Assembly (NCBI RefSeq): GCF_027474825.1
Contig: NZ_CP107030.1
Coordinates: forward strand, 1,357,001 to 1,421,000
Reading direction: 5' to 3'
Length of the DNA: 64,000 bases
DNA from: Maribacter halichondriae
GTDB taxonomy: Bacteria; Bacteroidota; Bacteroidia; Flavobacteriales; Flavobacteriaceae
Shown here: positions 30,135 to 40,172 of the stretch, one piece after another
Layout: every line of letters begins with the position of its first letter
How positions within the stretch are numbered: the first letter of the stretch is position 1
Notes under the pieces: model-generated
Seen by the model: only the letters and a program-made list of their open reading frames with translations
What the model was told of the DNA's origin: nothing
Database searches by the model: none
Program-made: the position numbers and the translations under genes

Positions 30135-30387
30135 GAAAAACCTAAGTTGATTATCTTCAAATGTAAAGATAATACTAATAGACCGAACCCGCTTAACATT
30201 GATTTAATATGGTAACGTTTAGATAACCTGATCGAAACCGAATAATTGGATCGATATGAATCAATAATACAGAGTTTTGCAAAAAATTGTGCATTTCATC
30301 GAATAATTGCCATATTACTTGGACGGCTGGGGCATATAGAAACAAGAATTATTATATTCGTGGTATGTTTTTTGTTGACAATACCAT

Positions 30388-30696
30388 ATGAAGCACCTTT
30401 ACCTCGTCATTTTCTTTCTTTTTATCGCAGCCAGCTACGGACAAGATTCGAAGCCCAATAGCGATATTGACGGGTTTAAGCTCTATCCAAACCCTGTCAC
30501 TACGGGTAAAGTATATATTCAAACTGCAGCTGATGCACCCAAAAAGGTGTTGATTTTTGATGTTTTGGGGACCCAAGTGCTAGAAACGACCATTCTTGGG
30601 TCAGAACTGAATGTTTCCGATTTAGATGCGGGTGTATATGTACTTCGTGTCTTTGAAAAAGACAAGGTCGCTACCAGAAAGCTCATTATCAAGTAG
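30388..30696 (+). CDS. Small secreted protein consisting of a T9SS type A sorting domain
   Basis: 102 residues: a signal peptide (MKHLYLVIFFLFIAASYGQ), about ten polar residues, and then a complete type IX secretion C-terminal sorting domain (GFKLYPNPVTTGKVYI, VLIFDVLGTQVLE, DLDAGVYVLRVFEKDK, TRKLIIK). In known cargo proteins this domain follows a large passenger; here there is no passenger. It could be exported and attached to the surface as a tiny protein, act as a decoy or tuning substrate for the sorting machinery, or use the fold for another purpose. A sister gene lies 174 bp downstream. Confidence 0.85.
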   Translation: MKHLYLVIFFLFIAASYGQDSKPNSDIDGFKLYPNPVTTGKVYIQTAADAPKKVLIFDVLGTQVLETTILGSELNVSDLDAGVYVLRVFEKDKVATRKLIIK

Positions 30697-30870
30697 CTTG
30701 GCCCTCATTCTGCCTTTACCGTGAAATTTTCTTTCGATGATTTACATCAAATATCGACGAACTGTCTTTCGAATTTCCTTTTACATACATTTGGTCGAAT
30801 TTCACAACATTTTTAAGGTGTAAGTAATCCCTTTCACTATCTTTATACCGTTGATCCCAAATCAATACCT

Positions 30871-31194
30871 ATGCGAATAATCTACACTGCACTGTTTATG
30901 GTGTTTTCCTTTGCCCTTTCGGCGCAAGAACCTATGGATTTTCAGAACCAAAGAAGCGATGAGATATCCGAGTTCAAATTATACCCCAATCCGGCATATG
31001 ATGAAGTGGTCTACATGACCAGCAAAGAGAACGGAATTAAAAATATTGTGGTATACGATGTTTTTGGAGAAGTTGTACTTACCGATAGAATTTCGGACAA
31101 GACCCTCAACATTTCACGTTTGGTACCGGGCGTTTACGTACTACAAGTTGCCGAAGGTAAAAAGACAATAACACGAAAACTGGTTGTGAAATAA
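30871..31194 (+). CDS. Second passenger-less T9SS sorting-domain protein
   Basis: 107 residues, signal peptide MRIIYTALFMVFSFALSAQ, a short acidic linker (EPMDFQNQRSDEISE), then the type A sorting domain (FKLYPNPAYDEVVYM, NIVVYDVFGEVVLTD, LVPGVYVLQVAEGKK, TRKLVVK). It is a clear paralogue of the gene at 30388 but diverged throughout, so the duplication is not recent. A hairpin terminator follows at 31219-31248. Both are small enough to be missed or dismissed in routine annotation. Confidence 0.85.
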   Translation: MRIIYTALFMVFSFALSAQEPMDFQNQRSDEISEFKLYPNPAYDEVVYMTSKENGIKNIVVYDVFGEVVLTDRISDKTLNISRLVPGVYVLQVAEGKKTITRKLVVK

Positions 31195-31218
31195 TAACGC
31201 CGTCATACTAAAACTATT

Positions 31219-31248
31219 GACCCTTTATTTTTAAAGGGGTCTTTTTTT
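31219..31248 (+). terminator. Rho-independent terminator after the sorting-domain gene
   Basis: GACCCTTTA (31219-31227) pairs with TAAAGGGGTC (with one bulged G), followed by TTTTTTT. It stands 25 bp after the stop at 31194 and 20 bp before the next gene. Confidence 0.75.
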
Positions 31249-31268
31249 GCCCATACCTATCGTCGCCA

Positions 31269-32264
31269 ATGCCTAACTTTGACATAATGAATGTCAATAG
31301 TATTTTTTCGATACGCACTAAAAACGAATTCCGTGTACTTGCCTTGGAAGTCTTTGATTATCAGTACAAAAACAATTCGCTGTATCGATCCTTTTGTGAT
31401 CAGTTGGGCAGAACCAGTAATTCAGTGGTCTCCCTTGAGGAGATTCCGTTTCTGCCCATTGAATTTTTCAAATCAAAAAAGATAGTGACAGAAGACGCCA
31501 AGCACCAGATTGTTTTCAGCAGCAGCGGTACCACCGGAAATAACACTAGTAAACATTTTGTAAAAGACGTTGAAGTCTACAAAAGAAGCTACCGAACCTG
31601 TTTTGAAAATTTCTACGGACCTATCGCCGACTACTGCATTTTAGGACTACTCCCCTCCTATTTGGAACGCGAAGGTTCATCTTTAATTTATATGATGGAT
31701 GATCTAATCGAACAAAGTGGACATGTTGAAAGTGGTTTTTATCTGGACGAGATGGATGCTTTAATAACTACTTTGATGCGCTTGGATGCCTCGGGAAAGA
31801 AAGTGCTCTTAGTAGGTGTTTCTTTTGCTTTATTGGACCTAATCGAAAAAACCAAATTCCATTTAAAGCACACGATCATCATGGAAACCGGAGGCATGAA
31901 AGGACGGCGAAAAGAACTGATACGGAACGAACTTCATCAACAATTAAAACAGGGGTTCGGGGTAGGCAAAATTCATTCCGAGTACGGTATGACCGAGCTT
32001 CTATCGCAAGCCTATTCAAAAGGTAACGGAATTTTCGAATGCCCGCCATGGATGAAAATACTGATTCGCGATACCGAAGATCCATTATCATATACCCCGA
32101 CCGGTAAAACGGGTGGCATGAACATTATAGACCTTGCCAACATCAACTCATGTTCGTTTATTGCCACGCAAGATCTAGGAAAAATGTATGAAGATGGAAG
32201 TTTTGAAGTATTGGGCCGTTTCGACCATTCCGATGTTCGGGGTTGTAATTTGATGGTGCTCTAG
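31269..32264 (+). CDS. LuxE-like acyl-protein synthetase / acyltransferase
   Basis: 331 residues. Adenylate-forming enzyme features: the phosphate-binding loop FSSSGTTGNNTSKHF (about residues 80-95), HSEYGMTELLSQAY and a C-terminal DLGKMYEDGSFEVLGRFD. This matches the LuxE/acyl-protein synthetase family, which activates a fatty acid with ATP and transfers it. No luxCD or luciferase gene is nearby, so bioluminescence is not implied; in flavobacteria similar stand-alone genes are common and uncharacterised. An alternative start is the ATG at 31287 (MNVNSIFSI). Confidence 0.82.
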   Translation: MPNFDIMNVNSIFSIRTKNEFRVLALEVFDYQYKNNSLYRSFCDQLGRTSNSVVSLEEIPFLPIEFFKSKKIVTEDAKHQIVFSSSGTTGNNTSKHFVKDVEVYKRSYRTCFENFYGPIADYCILGLLPSYLEREGSSLIYMMDDLIEQSGHVESGFYLDEMDALITTLMRLDASGKKVLLVGVSFALLDLIEKTKFHLKHTIIMETGGMKGRRKELIRNELHQQLKQGFGVGKIHSEYGMTELLSQAYSKGNGIFECPPWMKILIRDTEDPLSYTPTGKTGGMNIIDLANINSCSFIATQDLGKMYEDGSFEVLGRFDHSDVRGCNLMVL

Positions 32265-32273
32265 GTCAACATA

Positions 32274-32645
32274 TCATTCTTTACGCCAAATATCGCCATT
32301 ATCTTCTCTTACCAATGTAGCAGAGTCCCTTATGATAAAAATTGGCTTAAAACTAGAGGTCGGCGGGCCTTCCATGGAAATAAAATCTTGCCCTTGACTG
32401 TAGGTAAATCGGTAAACAATATCACCGCCGCCATATAAGATATCCACCTCTGAACTATTCAAAAACTCCAACCATTCGATACAATTAATTTCCGGGTTTT
32501 CTTGGTTATCACAATCCAGAATCTGATGTGTAAACCTCCCTTGTAATTCAATTTGGGGCTGAATACAGCATGCTGTACTTTCACAGGATATTAAATTCAA
32601 CAGAATCATGACAAGAAGTGAAATGATGTAGACCGACTTTCCCAT
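32274..32645 (-). CDS. Putative small lipoprotein of unknown function
   Basis: 123 residues with a lipoprotein-type signal peptide (MGKSVYIISLLVMILLNLIS followed by Cys21; the lipobox is LISC). The mature part is rich in Cys, Glu and beta-prone residues, with YGGGDIVYRFTYSQGQDFIS in the middle. I do not recognise the family. It converges on the LuxE-like gene, with only 9 bp between the two stops. Confidence 0.6.
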   Translation of the reverse strand: MGKSVYIISLLVMILLNLISCESTACCIQPQIELQGRFTHQILDCDNQENPEINCIEWLEFLNSSEVDILYGGGDIVYRFTYSQGQDFISMEGPPTSSFKPIFIIRDSATLVREDNGDIWRKE

Positions 32646-32711
32646 AGTTTAGTACTTTACCTAAAGATTCAAAAAAGATAATAAGGTTGCGCAATGAGCA
32701 AGAAAAGTGAT

Positions 32712-33359
32712 TCAGAACAACGGTCGCAATACATCAATTAACCCGGCGTCATAAGGATGCGCACTAGATAGCAATAGCTCACCCGCAGTGTACTCAACTC
32801 CATAAACCTTCATCTTTGCTTTTTTATTGATCCCCATTTCAATTAAATACGCTACAATTTCAGGAAGGTTCAACGGTACTTTTTGCCGCCAGAGTTCAAC
32901 CCCATTACTTGCCGCATAGTGCAATAATGTAGCGCGGTGGCCATAGTACGATTTCTTATTGACCAAGCCCTTGTTCTTCGAAATCCTATTTTTGACTATT
33001 TCCATATTACCTGCGAGCATATCGTTTACCGTATATTCGAACTCGAGGTTATAGGCGTTGTCCATATGCATCACTTCGGTCCACCTTCGAAATCCGTATT
33101 CATTCGCGATGGTCTGTTTGCAATCTTCTTCGGTCAAACCGAAGGAGGCCAATATGGTCGTGCTCTTGCCCAAATGTGACCAGTGATAGTTGCTGATTTC
33201 ACTTAAAACGGCTTTGTTTTCGGCTTGAACCCCTGCCCACATTCTAGAGGCCAAGGCACTTAGATGATCTTTGATAGCCGAATAATCTTCTATATTAATC
33301 AGTAGGTCGCCATAAAACCGCTCAAGTTCAACCAGTATTCTATGTTTATAGACCTCCAT
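32712..33359 (-). CDS. Ankyrin-like hypothetical protein
   Basis: 215 residues, soluble, no signal peptide. The N-terminal part is helical; the C-terminal part (about 130-215) has ankyrin-like spacing: ATLLHYAASNGVE, then LPEIVAYLIEMG, then ELLLSSAHPYDAGLIDVLRP. It probably mediates protein contacts. I do not recognise a specific family. It lies 9 bp downstream of the tyrS stop in the same direction, so the two may be cotranscribed. Confidence 0.6.
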   Translation of the reverse strand: MEVYKHRILVELERFYGDLLINIEDYSAIKDHLSALASRMWAGVQAENKAVLSEISNYHWSHLGKSTTILASFGLTEEDCKQTIANEYGFRRWTEVMHMDNAYNLEFEYTVNDMLAGNMEIVKNRISKNKGLVNKKSYYGHRATLLHYAASNGVELWRQKVPLNLPEIVAYLIEMGINKKAKMKVYGVEYTAGELLLSSAHPYDAGLIDVLRPLF

Positions 33360-33368
33360 AATTTTATA

Positions 33369-34664
33369 TCACCTTACAACCAGAACGAAGTAGTTCTTTT
33401 TTCCCCGTTGCAGAAGTACAAATTTTTCGTTTATCAAATCTGATTTGGAAATCAGGTAATCTTCATTGACTTTCTCTTTGTTCACTGAAATGGAATTCTG
33501 TTTCAGTTCTCGCCTCGCTTCGCTGTTCGAGCCTAAAAAACCTGTTTTATCGGCGAGAGCACCTATCATATCCAAACCCTTTTCCAAAACAGACTTTGAG
33601 ATTTCGGATTGTGGTACGCCATCGAAAACATCGAGAAAAGTCTTTTCATCCAATCCTTTTAGATCTGCGGAAGTTGACTTTCCGAAAAGAATGTTACTCG
33701 CGCGCAGCGCATTGTCCAAATCGGCTTGCGAATGCACCATGACGGTAATTTCCTCTGCCAAACGTTTTTGAAGTGTTCGAAGATGAGGGGCCGTTTGATG
33801 CTCTTGTATTAAACTTTCGATTTCCTGTTTTGTCAAAAAGGTGAAAATCTTAATGTATTTTTCGGCATCCTCATCCGAAGTGTTCAACCAATATTGATAG
33901 AATTTGTACGGTGAGGTGAGATTGGCATCCAGCCAGACATTACCACTCTCGGTCTTCCCGAACTTTGTGCCGTCGGCCTTTGTAATCAGAGGGCATGTTA
34001 AAGCATAACCCTTTCCACCCCCGATTCGGCGAATCAGTTCGGTGCCTGTGGTAATATTTCCCCATTGGTCGCTACCACCAATTTGTAAAGTACAATTATG
34101 GTTCTGGTACAAATAAAGAAAGTCATAGCCTTGCACCAATTGATACGTAAACTCGGTAAACGACATCCCCTCTTTCGCTTCTGCAGATAAGCGTTTTTTT
34201 ACGGAATCTTTGGCCATCATATAGTTGACCGTAATGTGCTTTCCAACATCCCTTATGAAATCAAGAAATGAAAAATCTTTCATCCAATCATAATTGTTGA
34301 CCAGAACTGCGACGTTTGCCAATTCGTTCCCAAAATCCAAAAATCGTGAAAGCTGTTCTTTTAAGGCCTCTTGATTGTGACGTAATGTGGTTTCATCGAG
34401 CAGGTTGCGCTCTGCCGATTTACCGCTAGGATCCCCAATCATTCCCGTTGCACCGCCTACCAATATAAACGGTTTATGGCCTGCTAATTGAAAATGTCGC
34501 AACATCATCACGGCGACCAAATGACCGATATGTAAGGAGTCCGCAGTGGGATCGATTCCCAAATAAGCTGACTGCATTCCGGTCATGAGATGTTCTTCGG
34601 TTCCGGGCATTGCGTCGTGCAACATTCCTCTCCATTTTAATTCTTCTACAAAATTTGTGGCCAT
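33369..34664 (-). CDS. tyrS: Tyrosyl-tRNA synthetase
   Basis: 431 residues from the ATG at 34664 ([17 protein letters not shown]); the frame is open further upstream but those 31 residues do not look like the family. Class I motifs: HIGH in DSLHIGHL (about 48-51) and the KMSKS equivalent KFGKTES near residue 235. Substrate pocket features [12 protein letters not shown] and GGSDQWGN are present. The C-terminal S4-like domain ends in [16 protein letters not shown]. It charges tRNA-Tyr in the cytoplasm. Intact, unlike several other essential genes in the window. Confidence 0.95.
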   Translation of the reverse strand: MATNFVEELKWRGMLHDAMPGTEEHLMTGMQSAYLGIDPTADSLHIGHLVAVMMLRHFQLAGHKPFILVGGATGMIGDPSGKSAERNLLDETTLRHNQEALKEQLSRFLDFGNELANVAVLVNNYDWMKDFSFLDFIRDVGKHITVNYMMAKDSVKKRLSAEAKEGMSFTEFTYQLVQGYDFLYLYQNHNCTLQIGGSDQWGNITTGTELIRRIGGGKGYALTCPLITKADGTKFGKTESGNVWLDANLTSPYKFYQYWLNTSDEDAEKYIKIFTFLTKQEIESLIQEHQTAPHLRTLQKRLAEEITVMVHSQADLDNALRASNILFGKSTSADLKGLDEKTFLDVFDGVPQSEISKSVLEKGLDMIGALADKTGFLGSNSEARRELKQNSISVNKEKVNEDYLISKSDLINEKFVLLQRGKKNYFVLVVR

Positions 34665-34822
34665 CTTTTCCCTTAGAGTTACAATCAGCTGCAAATATAA
34701 AGGAAATAGGGCACCTTCTTCCTTTGAGAAAATGAAAAAAAGTAGCGTTCCAGCCATAGAAATACATCATCTAAATAAACCCATAGGAACATTAATTCAC
34801 ATACAATCCCTACATTTATCAC

Positions 34823-35835
34823 ATGGTTTTGGTCACTGGGGGCACGGGTTTGGTAGGCACGCATTTACTCATGCGTTTGCTACAGAAAAATATTTCGGTA
34901 AGATCCCTATTCCGGGAGAGAAGCAATCTTGAACATGTAAAAAAAATCTTCGGCTACTACACTTCGAACCCCTCGAACTGTTCGAAAAAATCGATTGGGT
35001 TAAAGCGGACCTGAACAATATTCCCGATTTGGAAACTGCTTTTGAGGGTGTCAATAAGGTATTTCATTGTGCCGCCCTGATTTCTTTTAATCCCGGTGAT
35101 TACAACATTTTAAAAAAGACAAACATCGAAGGCACGGCCAATATCGTAAATCTCTGCATTTCAAAAAACATTGAAAAATTGTGTTATGTCAGTACGATAG
35201 GTACTATTGGTAGAAGCTTGGATGGTTCATCGGCCAATGAAGAAACCGAATGGACCGATCAAGATGTCAACGTGTACGCCCTAACCAAATACAGGGCTGA
35301 AATGGAAGTTTGGCGCGGATCTCAAGAGGGACTGGAAACCGTAATCATTAATCCGGGAGTGATATTGGGGCCTGGTTTTTGGGGCACAGGCAGCGGGGCT
35401 TTTTTTACGACCGCCCAAAAAGGGTATTCATACTACCCGCCTGGCGGCACAGGTTTTGTGACCGTCCACGATGTAGTAACGATTATGACCGACTTAATGG
35501 ATTCGACCCTAAAGAACGAGCGTTATATTGTCGTTGCAGAAAACCTGAAATTCAAAAAAACACTTGACATGATTGCAAAGCCTCTTGGAAAGCGAATACC
35601 AAATAAGGAATTAAAATACTGGCAATTGCAAATAGGAAGGTTTTTTGATTGGATTTTCGATCTATTTACCGATAAAGGCCGAAGCATTACCAAAAATACG
35701 ATTACCTCATTGTATCAAAGAGATGCCTACGATAATTCAAAGATCAAAAAGGCACTGAACTTTACATTTTCGCCCCTAGAACCTACAATTCAACTTTGTT
35801 GCGAAAAATTTAAGGAAGAGAGTCCCCCATCCTGA
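34823..35835 (+). CDS. NAD-dependent epimerase/dehydratase (extended SDR), with one frame break
   Basis: The first frame (34823-35014) has the dinucleotide-binding start MVLVTGGTGLVGTHLLMRLL; the second resumes before METAFEGVNKVFHCAALISF. One C added to CCCC at 34969-34972 gives YYTSNPLELFEKIDWVKADL and a protein of 337 residues. Other family features: the catalytic YxxxK in VYALTKYRAEMEV, the upstream serine in YVSTIGT, and VIINPGVILGPG. Substrate unknown; the family acts on nucleotide sugars, flavonoid-like or steroid-like substrates. It diverges from tyrS. Confidence 0.85.
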
Positions 35836-36256
35836 CCTTTGTCTTGACCTTGGTTGAGTCCTTCAGTTTCCTTTTCGCTTCCATCTCAATGCGAAGAAGA
35901 CTATCACTGACTGCTTTTGCGTCTTCAAGTTCTTGCTTCTTTTCCGTCAATCGCAATTCGACAGCCGTATAAATTGACTCGTATTCAGAAGGAAGCGATG
36001 CATAATATCTGTCGCTGGCCACAAACGAAACACTATCTATTCCATGTTTTTTGAACACAAAGGCCGTAGGGTCTATTTCGTTATCCCGAATTATGGTAAC
36101 ATTTGAATTCTTTGCGGAATTGGCTATAGCCATATCGGACAACACTTCGATCATCTTTTCTTTGGGTATAATGTTTTCAGGAGCTTCCATCAGTTTTTCT
36201 CCACATGAAGCAATCATGATCGATATAAGAATGAACAGCAGTTTTCGTATCATCAT
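35810..36256 (-). CDS. DUF4296 lipoprotein
   Basis: 148 residues, lipoprotein signal MMIRKLLFILISIMIASC (lipobox IASC), followed by the DUF4296 pattern ENIIPKEKMIEVLSDMAIA and a C-terminal charged helix (ELRLTEKKQELEDAKA). The family is found in Bacteroidota and has no known function. It overlaps the dihydroorotase gene by four bases and follows it in the same operon; its end overlaps the convergent epimerase gene by 26 bp. Confidence 0.82.
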   Translation of the reverse strand: MMIRKLLFILISIMIASCGEKLMEAPENIIPKEKMIEVLSDMAIANSAKNSNVTIIRDNEIDPTAFVFKKHGIDSVSFVASDRYYASLPSEYESIYTAVELRLTEKKQELEDAKAVSDSLLRIEMEAKRKLKDSTKVKTKVRMGDSLP

Positions 36257-37586
36257 CTATCAAAAGTTAAACGCTCGGCGTTGCGTGTTTCGGAGAATTT
36301 ACCATTTTCATACGCCAAATGACCATTGACAAAAGTGTGCGAAATTTTGGATTTAAAAGCGTATCCCTCAAAAGGAGACCATCCACATTTGTATGCGATA
36401 TTTTCTTTGGATACGTTCCATGTATTGTTCAAATCGACTACGGCCAAGTCGGCAAAATGGCCTTCGCGTATGAAACCACGTTTTTTTATTTGGAATAATT
36501 TGGCCGGGTTGTGGCACATTTTCTCCACGATTTTTTCCAAGGATATTGTTCCGTCATGATACTTTTCCAACATGGCCGGAAGCGCATGTTGTACCAAAGG
36601 TCCACCCGACGGAGCCTTGGTATATACGTTGTCTTTTTCATTGAGTAAATGGGGTGCGTGATCTGTGGCCACCACATCGATACGATCGTCTAGCAACGCT
36701 TCCCATAATTTTGAACGGTCTTCGGCCGTTTTCACTGCCGGGTTCCATTTAATTAAAGTTCCCTTGGTATCATAATCGATATCGGAAAACCAAAGATGGT
36801 GAATGCACACCTCGGCAGTAATTTTTTTCTGTTCTAAAGGAATGTCATTTCGGAAAAGTTCGGTTTCTTTTCCTGTGGAGAGATGAAAGACATGCAGTCG
36901 TGCGCTTGTTTTTTTGCTAAAGCTATCGCTTTCGAAGAGGAAAGGTAACAAGCCTCTTCGCTACGTATCAACGGATGATATTTAACCGGAATGTCATCAC
37001 CATATTGCTCTTTGTAATGGGCCAAATTTCTTCTAATGGTTCCTTCGTCTTCGCAATGCGCGGAAATGACCATCTCGGTACTCTCAAAAATCTTTTCGAG
37101 CACCGCCTCATCATCGACCAACATGTTCCCCGTTGAGGATCCTAAAAAAAGTTTAATCCCAGAACAGGCATTTTTATCCAGGCGTTTTAGTTCTTCAAGA
37201 TTGTCATTTGTACCTCCGAACAAAAATGAATAGTTGGCGTACGATGCACTTTTTGCCAAACTGAATTTCGCTTCCAGTTTTTCTATAGTAGTGGTCTGCG
37301 GATTGGTATTGGGTTGTTCCATATAGGTGGTAATACCCCCTGCTATGGCGGCCCTGCTCTCTGTGGCAATAGTGCCCTTATGCGTAAGGCCGGGTTCCCT
37401 AAAATGGACTTGATCATCGATGATACCGGGCAGAACATGATTTCCGGAAACATCAATAAGGGTAGCATTTGGGTCGCTGATGTCTTTATCCATCCTTACA
37501 ATAACCTCGTTTTCCAACAGCAAGTCACCTTCGAAAATTCGGTTTTCATTTACGATAACGGCATTTTTTAATAACGTTTTCCCCAT
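36253..37586 (-). CDS. pyrC: Dihydroorotase, with one frame break
   Basis: Frames 37586-36834 and 36951-36253 join when one base is added to the seven-T run 36909-36915: KAIALAKKTSARLHVFHLST; corrected length 444 residues, the size of long-type (class I) dihydroorotases. Metal ligands are visible in DDQVHFREPG, in ISAHCEDE and in VVATDHAPH. The enzyme closes carbamoyl-aspartate to dihydroorotate in pyrimidine synthesis. It lies between the dolichyl-phosphate-mannose-synthase-like gene and the DUF4296 gene with 2-bp and overlapping junctions, a compact operon. Confidence 0.88.
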
Positions 37587-37588
37587 AG

Positions 37589-38317
37589 CTAAAACCGCTC
37601 TTTATTAAACATACTGCGTAATTTCATTTTTAACACCCCAAAAATGGCCTCATTGATAATCGATGAACTCATTTTAGATTTTCCTTTCACCCGATCCCGA
37701 AAAATTATCGAAACTTCTTCGATCTTATAGTTGCGAAGATAGGCCCTGAACTTCATCTCTATCTGAAAGGCATAGCCTACAAAACGAATGGAATCTAGTT
37801 TGATGTTCTCCAATACTTCCCTTTTGTAACATACGAACCCCGCCGTGGGGTCATGAACCCGCATACCGGTTATCATTTTTACGTATAACGACGCCCCATA
37901 TGACAGTAGCACCCTATACAAAGGCCAGTTTACCACATTGACCCCTTTTTTATAACGGGATCCAATGACCACATCGGCACCGTTCAGACAGGCCCTATAA
38001 AGTCGGGGCAGGTCGGTCGGGTTGTGAGAGAAATCGGCATCCATCTCAAAAATGTAATCGTACTTTCGGGCAATGGCCCATTTGAAACCATGAATATAGG
38101 CCGTACCCAAGCCCGATTTTTCTTTTCGCGTCTCTAAAAAAAGTCGATGCGGAAACTCGTTCTGCAAACGAACCACCGCGGCAGACGTACCATCTGGTGA
38201 GTTATCATCGACAATCAACACATCAAAATCGGTCGATAGATCAAAAACCGCTTTTATGATAGCCTCGATATTCTCTATCTCGTTGAAGGTGGGAATAATG
38301 ACTAGGCGATTCGGCAT
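37589..38317 (-). CDS. Glycosyltransferase family 2, polyprenol-phosphate mannose synthase-like
   Basis: 242 residues with the GT-A fold: N-terminal IIPTFNEIENIEAII, VDDNSPDGT for nucleotide sugar binding, the DXD-like motif in FEMDADFSHNP, and RVKGKSKMS near the end. Strong resemblance to Dpm1-type enzymes that move a sugar from GDP or UDP to a polyprenol phosphate on the cytoplasmic face of the membrane. No C-terminal membrane domain. The divergent neighbour (38505-40172) is a polytopic family 39 enzyme that uses such polyprenol-linked sugars, so the two may act in sequence. Confidence 0.9.
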   Translation of the reverse strand: MPNRLVIIPTFNEIENIEAIIKAVFDLSTDFDVLIVDDNSPDGTSAAVVRLQNEFPHRLFLETRKEKSGLGTAYIHGFKWAIARKYDYIFEMDADFSHNPTDLPRLYRACLNGADVVIGSRYKKGVNVVNWPLYRVLLSYGASLYVKMITGMRVHDPTAGFVCYKREVLENIKLDSIRFVGYAFQIEMKFRAYLRNYKIEEVSIIFRDRVKGKSKMSSSIINEAIFGVLKMKLRSMFNKERF

Positions 38318-38504
38318 TGACTTTTTGGTATACGGACAAAAATAGTGTTTTAAACGCTGTCCGAAAATGACATAATCGGTTTTATCGTTTTTTTAGAATA
38401 CGCAGTAACCATCATAATTTGTAATTTTGAACTTACATCCACCTAATGAATCTTGGCACTTTAAACAGTGCCCGGACAATAATAGGGATATAGATATCAA
38501 CTTA

Positions 38505-40172
38505 ATGCTACAGAAACTCCCTAAGTCTTTTCTTTACTTATTAGGTATAGTATTCTTTGTCAATTTGCTCCAGGCCCATTTTACGGAACTGATTTTTGAT
38601 GAAGCCTATTACTGGTATTATGCCAAAGATTTGGCATGGGGTTATTTCGACCACCCGCCAATGGTAGCGTTGCTCATCAAGATAAGCAGTTTCTTTTTTG
38701 ATGGTGAATTGGGGGTCCGGTTTATGAGTTGTATTATATCGGCTGGTACTTATATGGTTCTTTGGGCCATGATAGATGCGGAGAAAAATAAGGAATACGT
38801 CGTTCATTTTTTTATTTTGACCTTCTCGATGACCTTGCTCAATGCCTATGGCTTCTTGACCTTGCCAGATACCCCCTTATTGTTCTTTACCGCCCTTTTT
38901 CTTCTGATCTACAAAAAGTTCATCAAAACGCCTTCTTTCGTTACGGCACTTCTCTTGGGCGTGGTAATGGCCGCTTTGATGTATAGTAAGTACCACGCGG
39001 TATTGGTCATATTGTTTGTTTTGTTGTCGAACTTGAAACTCTTGATCAACAAATATGCGTGGTTAGCAGCGATAATGGCCCTACTTTGCTATACGCCACA
39101 TTTTCTCTGGCTTTATGAGCACGATTTTGTGTCGTTCAGATATCATTTATATGAACGGCCGAATGCCGCCTATGATTTTAGCAAATATACCTTGAGCTTT
39201 TTATTAAATCTCGTCGCCATTTTCGGTTTGACCTTCCCATGGATCTACAAATCATTGTTCAAGACAATGGCTTTCGACCTTTTTACCAAGGCATTGCTCT
39301 ATTTGGCCTATGGAGTGCTAATTTTCTTTTTTATCTCAAGTTTTAACCGACGGGTTCAGGCACAATGGATTATTGTGATTTCAATTCCGTTGGTGGTCTT
39401 GGTATTCAATTATATGCTAAAGGAAGAAAGTACTCGAAAATGGGTTTTTAGGACCGGTATCGCCACCATTGCCGTATTATTTTTTTTACGAATCGGCCTA
39501 ATTTACGAACACCTGTTTCCAATTTATTATGAAACCCATGGGAATAAACATTGGGTAGCTAAGGTCGAGGCACTTGCAGAAAATAATCCTGTAGTCTTTG
39601 AAAACTCGTATCGGTTTGCACCGATGTACGAATTCTATTCAGGAAAACCCGCCATTTCATTGAACAATGTGCACTATCGCAAAAACCAATACTCGATAGA
39701 CAGTTCGGAGTTTACGGTTCAGCATAAAAAAGTACTATATGTTTCACAGAACATTTTCGAACGCAAATTGTCGTATTCACGAACCAATGGAGAAATATTC
39801 TATGCCAAGTTCATAGAAAATTTTGAGTCGTATCGAAAGCTAACCTGTATTTTGGAAAAAGAGGAGGTTGAAAATCCTTATGGAAAAACACTAAATCTTA
39901 AAATTTTTAATCCTTACGATAGCGATATTGCACTTGAGAGGATAAAATTCGGGGCGGCTTTTCTCAATGCACATAAAGAATTACGTGATATTCAACGTAT
40001 AGCCGAAATACGGCCCGAATCAAATATTTTGGCGTTAAAATCAAATGATACAACACTTTTTACGTTTAAACTTCCAAAACCTGAAATGGAAGACCCAAAA
40101 TATTTCAGGTTAGGAATATCTGAAAACGGATTGCCCTATGGACTTAATGGTGCAAACATCAAAATAGAATAA
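38505..40172 (+). CDS. Family 39 (ArnT/PMT-like) membrane glycosyltransferase
   Basis: About 555 residues if translation starts at ATG 38505 (MLQKLPKSFLYLLGIVFFV); a longer frame starts at 38427 but its first 26 residues are polar and unlike the family. The acidic motif FDEAYYWYYAKDLAWGYFDHPP after the first membrane segment contains the catalytic Asp of this family. About ten membrane segments follow, then a soluble C-terminal domain of about 190 residues. Enzymes of this family transfer a sugar from a polyprenol phosphate to a lipid or protein on the periplasmic side. It overlaps the next gene by one base. Confidence 0.85.
   Translation: MLQKLPKSFLYLLGIVFFVNLLQAHFTELIFDEAYYWYYAKDLAWGYFDHPPMVALLIKISSFFFDGELGVRFMSCIISAGTYMVLWAMIDAEKNKEYVVHFFILTFSMTLLNAYGFLTLPDTPLLFFTALFLLIYKKFIKTPSFVTALLLGVVMAALMYSKYHAVLVILFVLLSNLKLLINKYAWLAAIMALLCYTPHFLWLYEHDFVSFRYHLYERPNAAYDFSKYTLSFLLNLVAIFGLTFPWIYKSLFKTMAFDLFTKALLYLAYGVLIFFFISSFNRRVQAQWIIVISIPLVVLVFNYMLKEESTRKWVFRTGIATIAVLFFLRIGLIYEHLFPIYYETHGNKHWVAKVEALAENNPVVFENSYRFAPMYEFYSGKPAISLNNVHYRKNQYSIDSSEFTVQHKKVLYVSQNIFERKLSYSRTNGEIFYAKFIENFESYRKLTCILEKEEVENPYGKTLNLKIFNPYDSDIALERIKFGAAFLNAHKELRDIQRIAEIRPESNILALKSNDTTLFTFKLPKPEMEDPKYFRLGISENGLPYGLNGANIKIE

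Noticed and set aside
31269..32264. Bioluminescence cluster
   Set aside because: LuxE-like gene alone; the neighbours are a lipoprotein, an ankyrin-like protein and secreted mini-proteins.
34939..34946. A8 run in the epimerase as the site of its frame break
   Set aside because: The frame through the A8 run is the family-like one (VKKIFGYYTSNP). The break lies later, at the C run 34969-34972.
37314..37571. Numerous long open frames opposite to real genes (for example over pyrC, permeases and pckA)
   Set aside because: They are antisense shadows with no family resemblance, overlapping well-supported genes.
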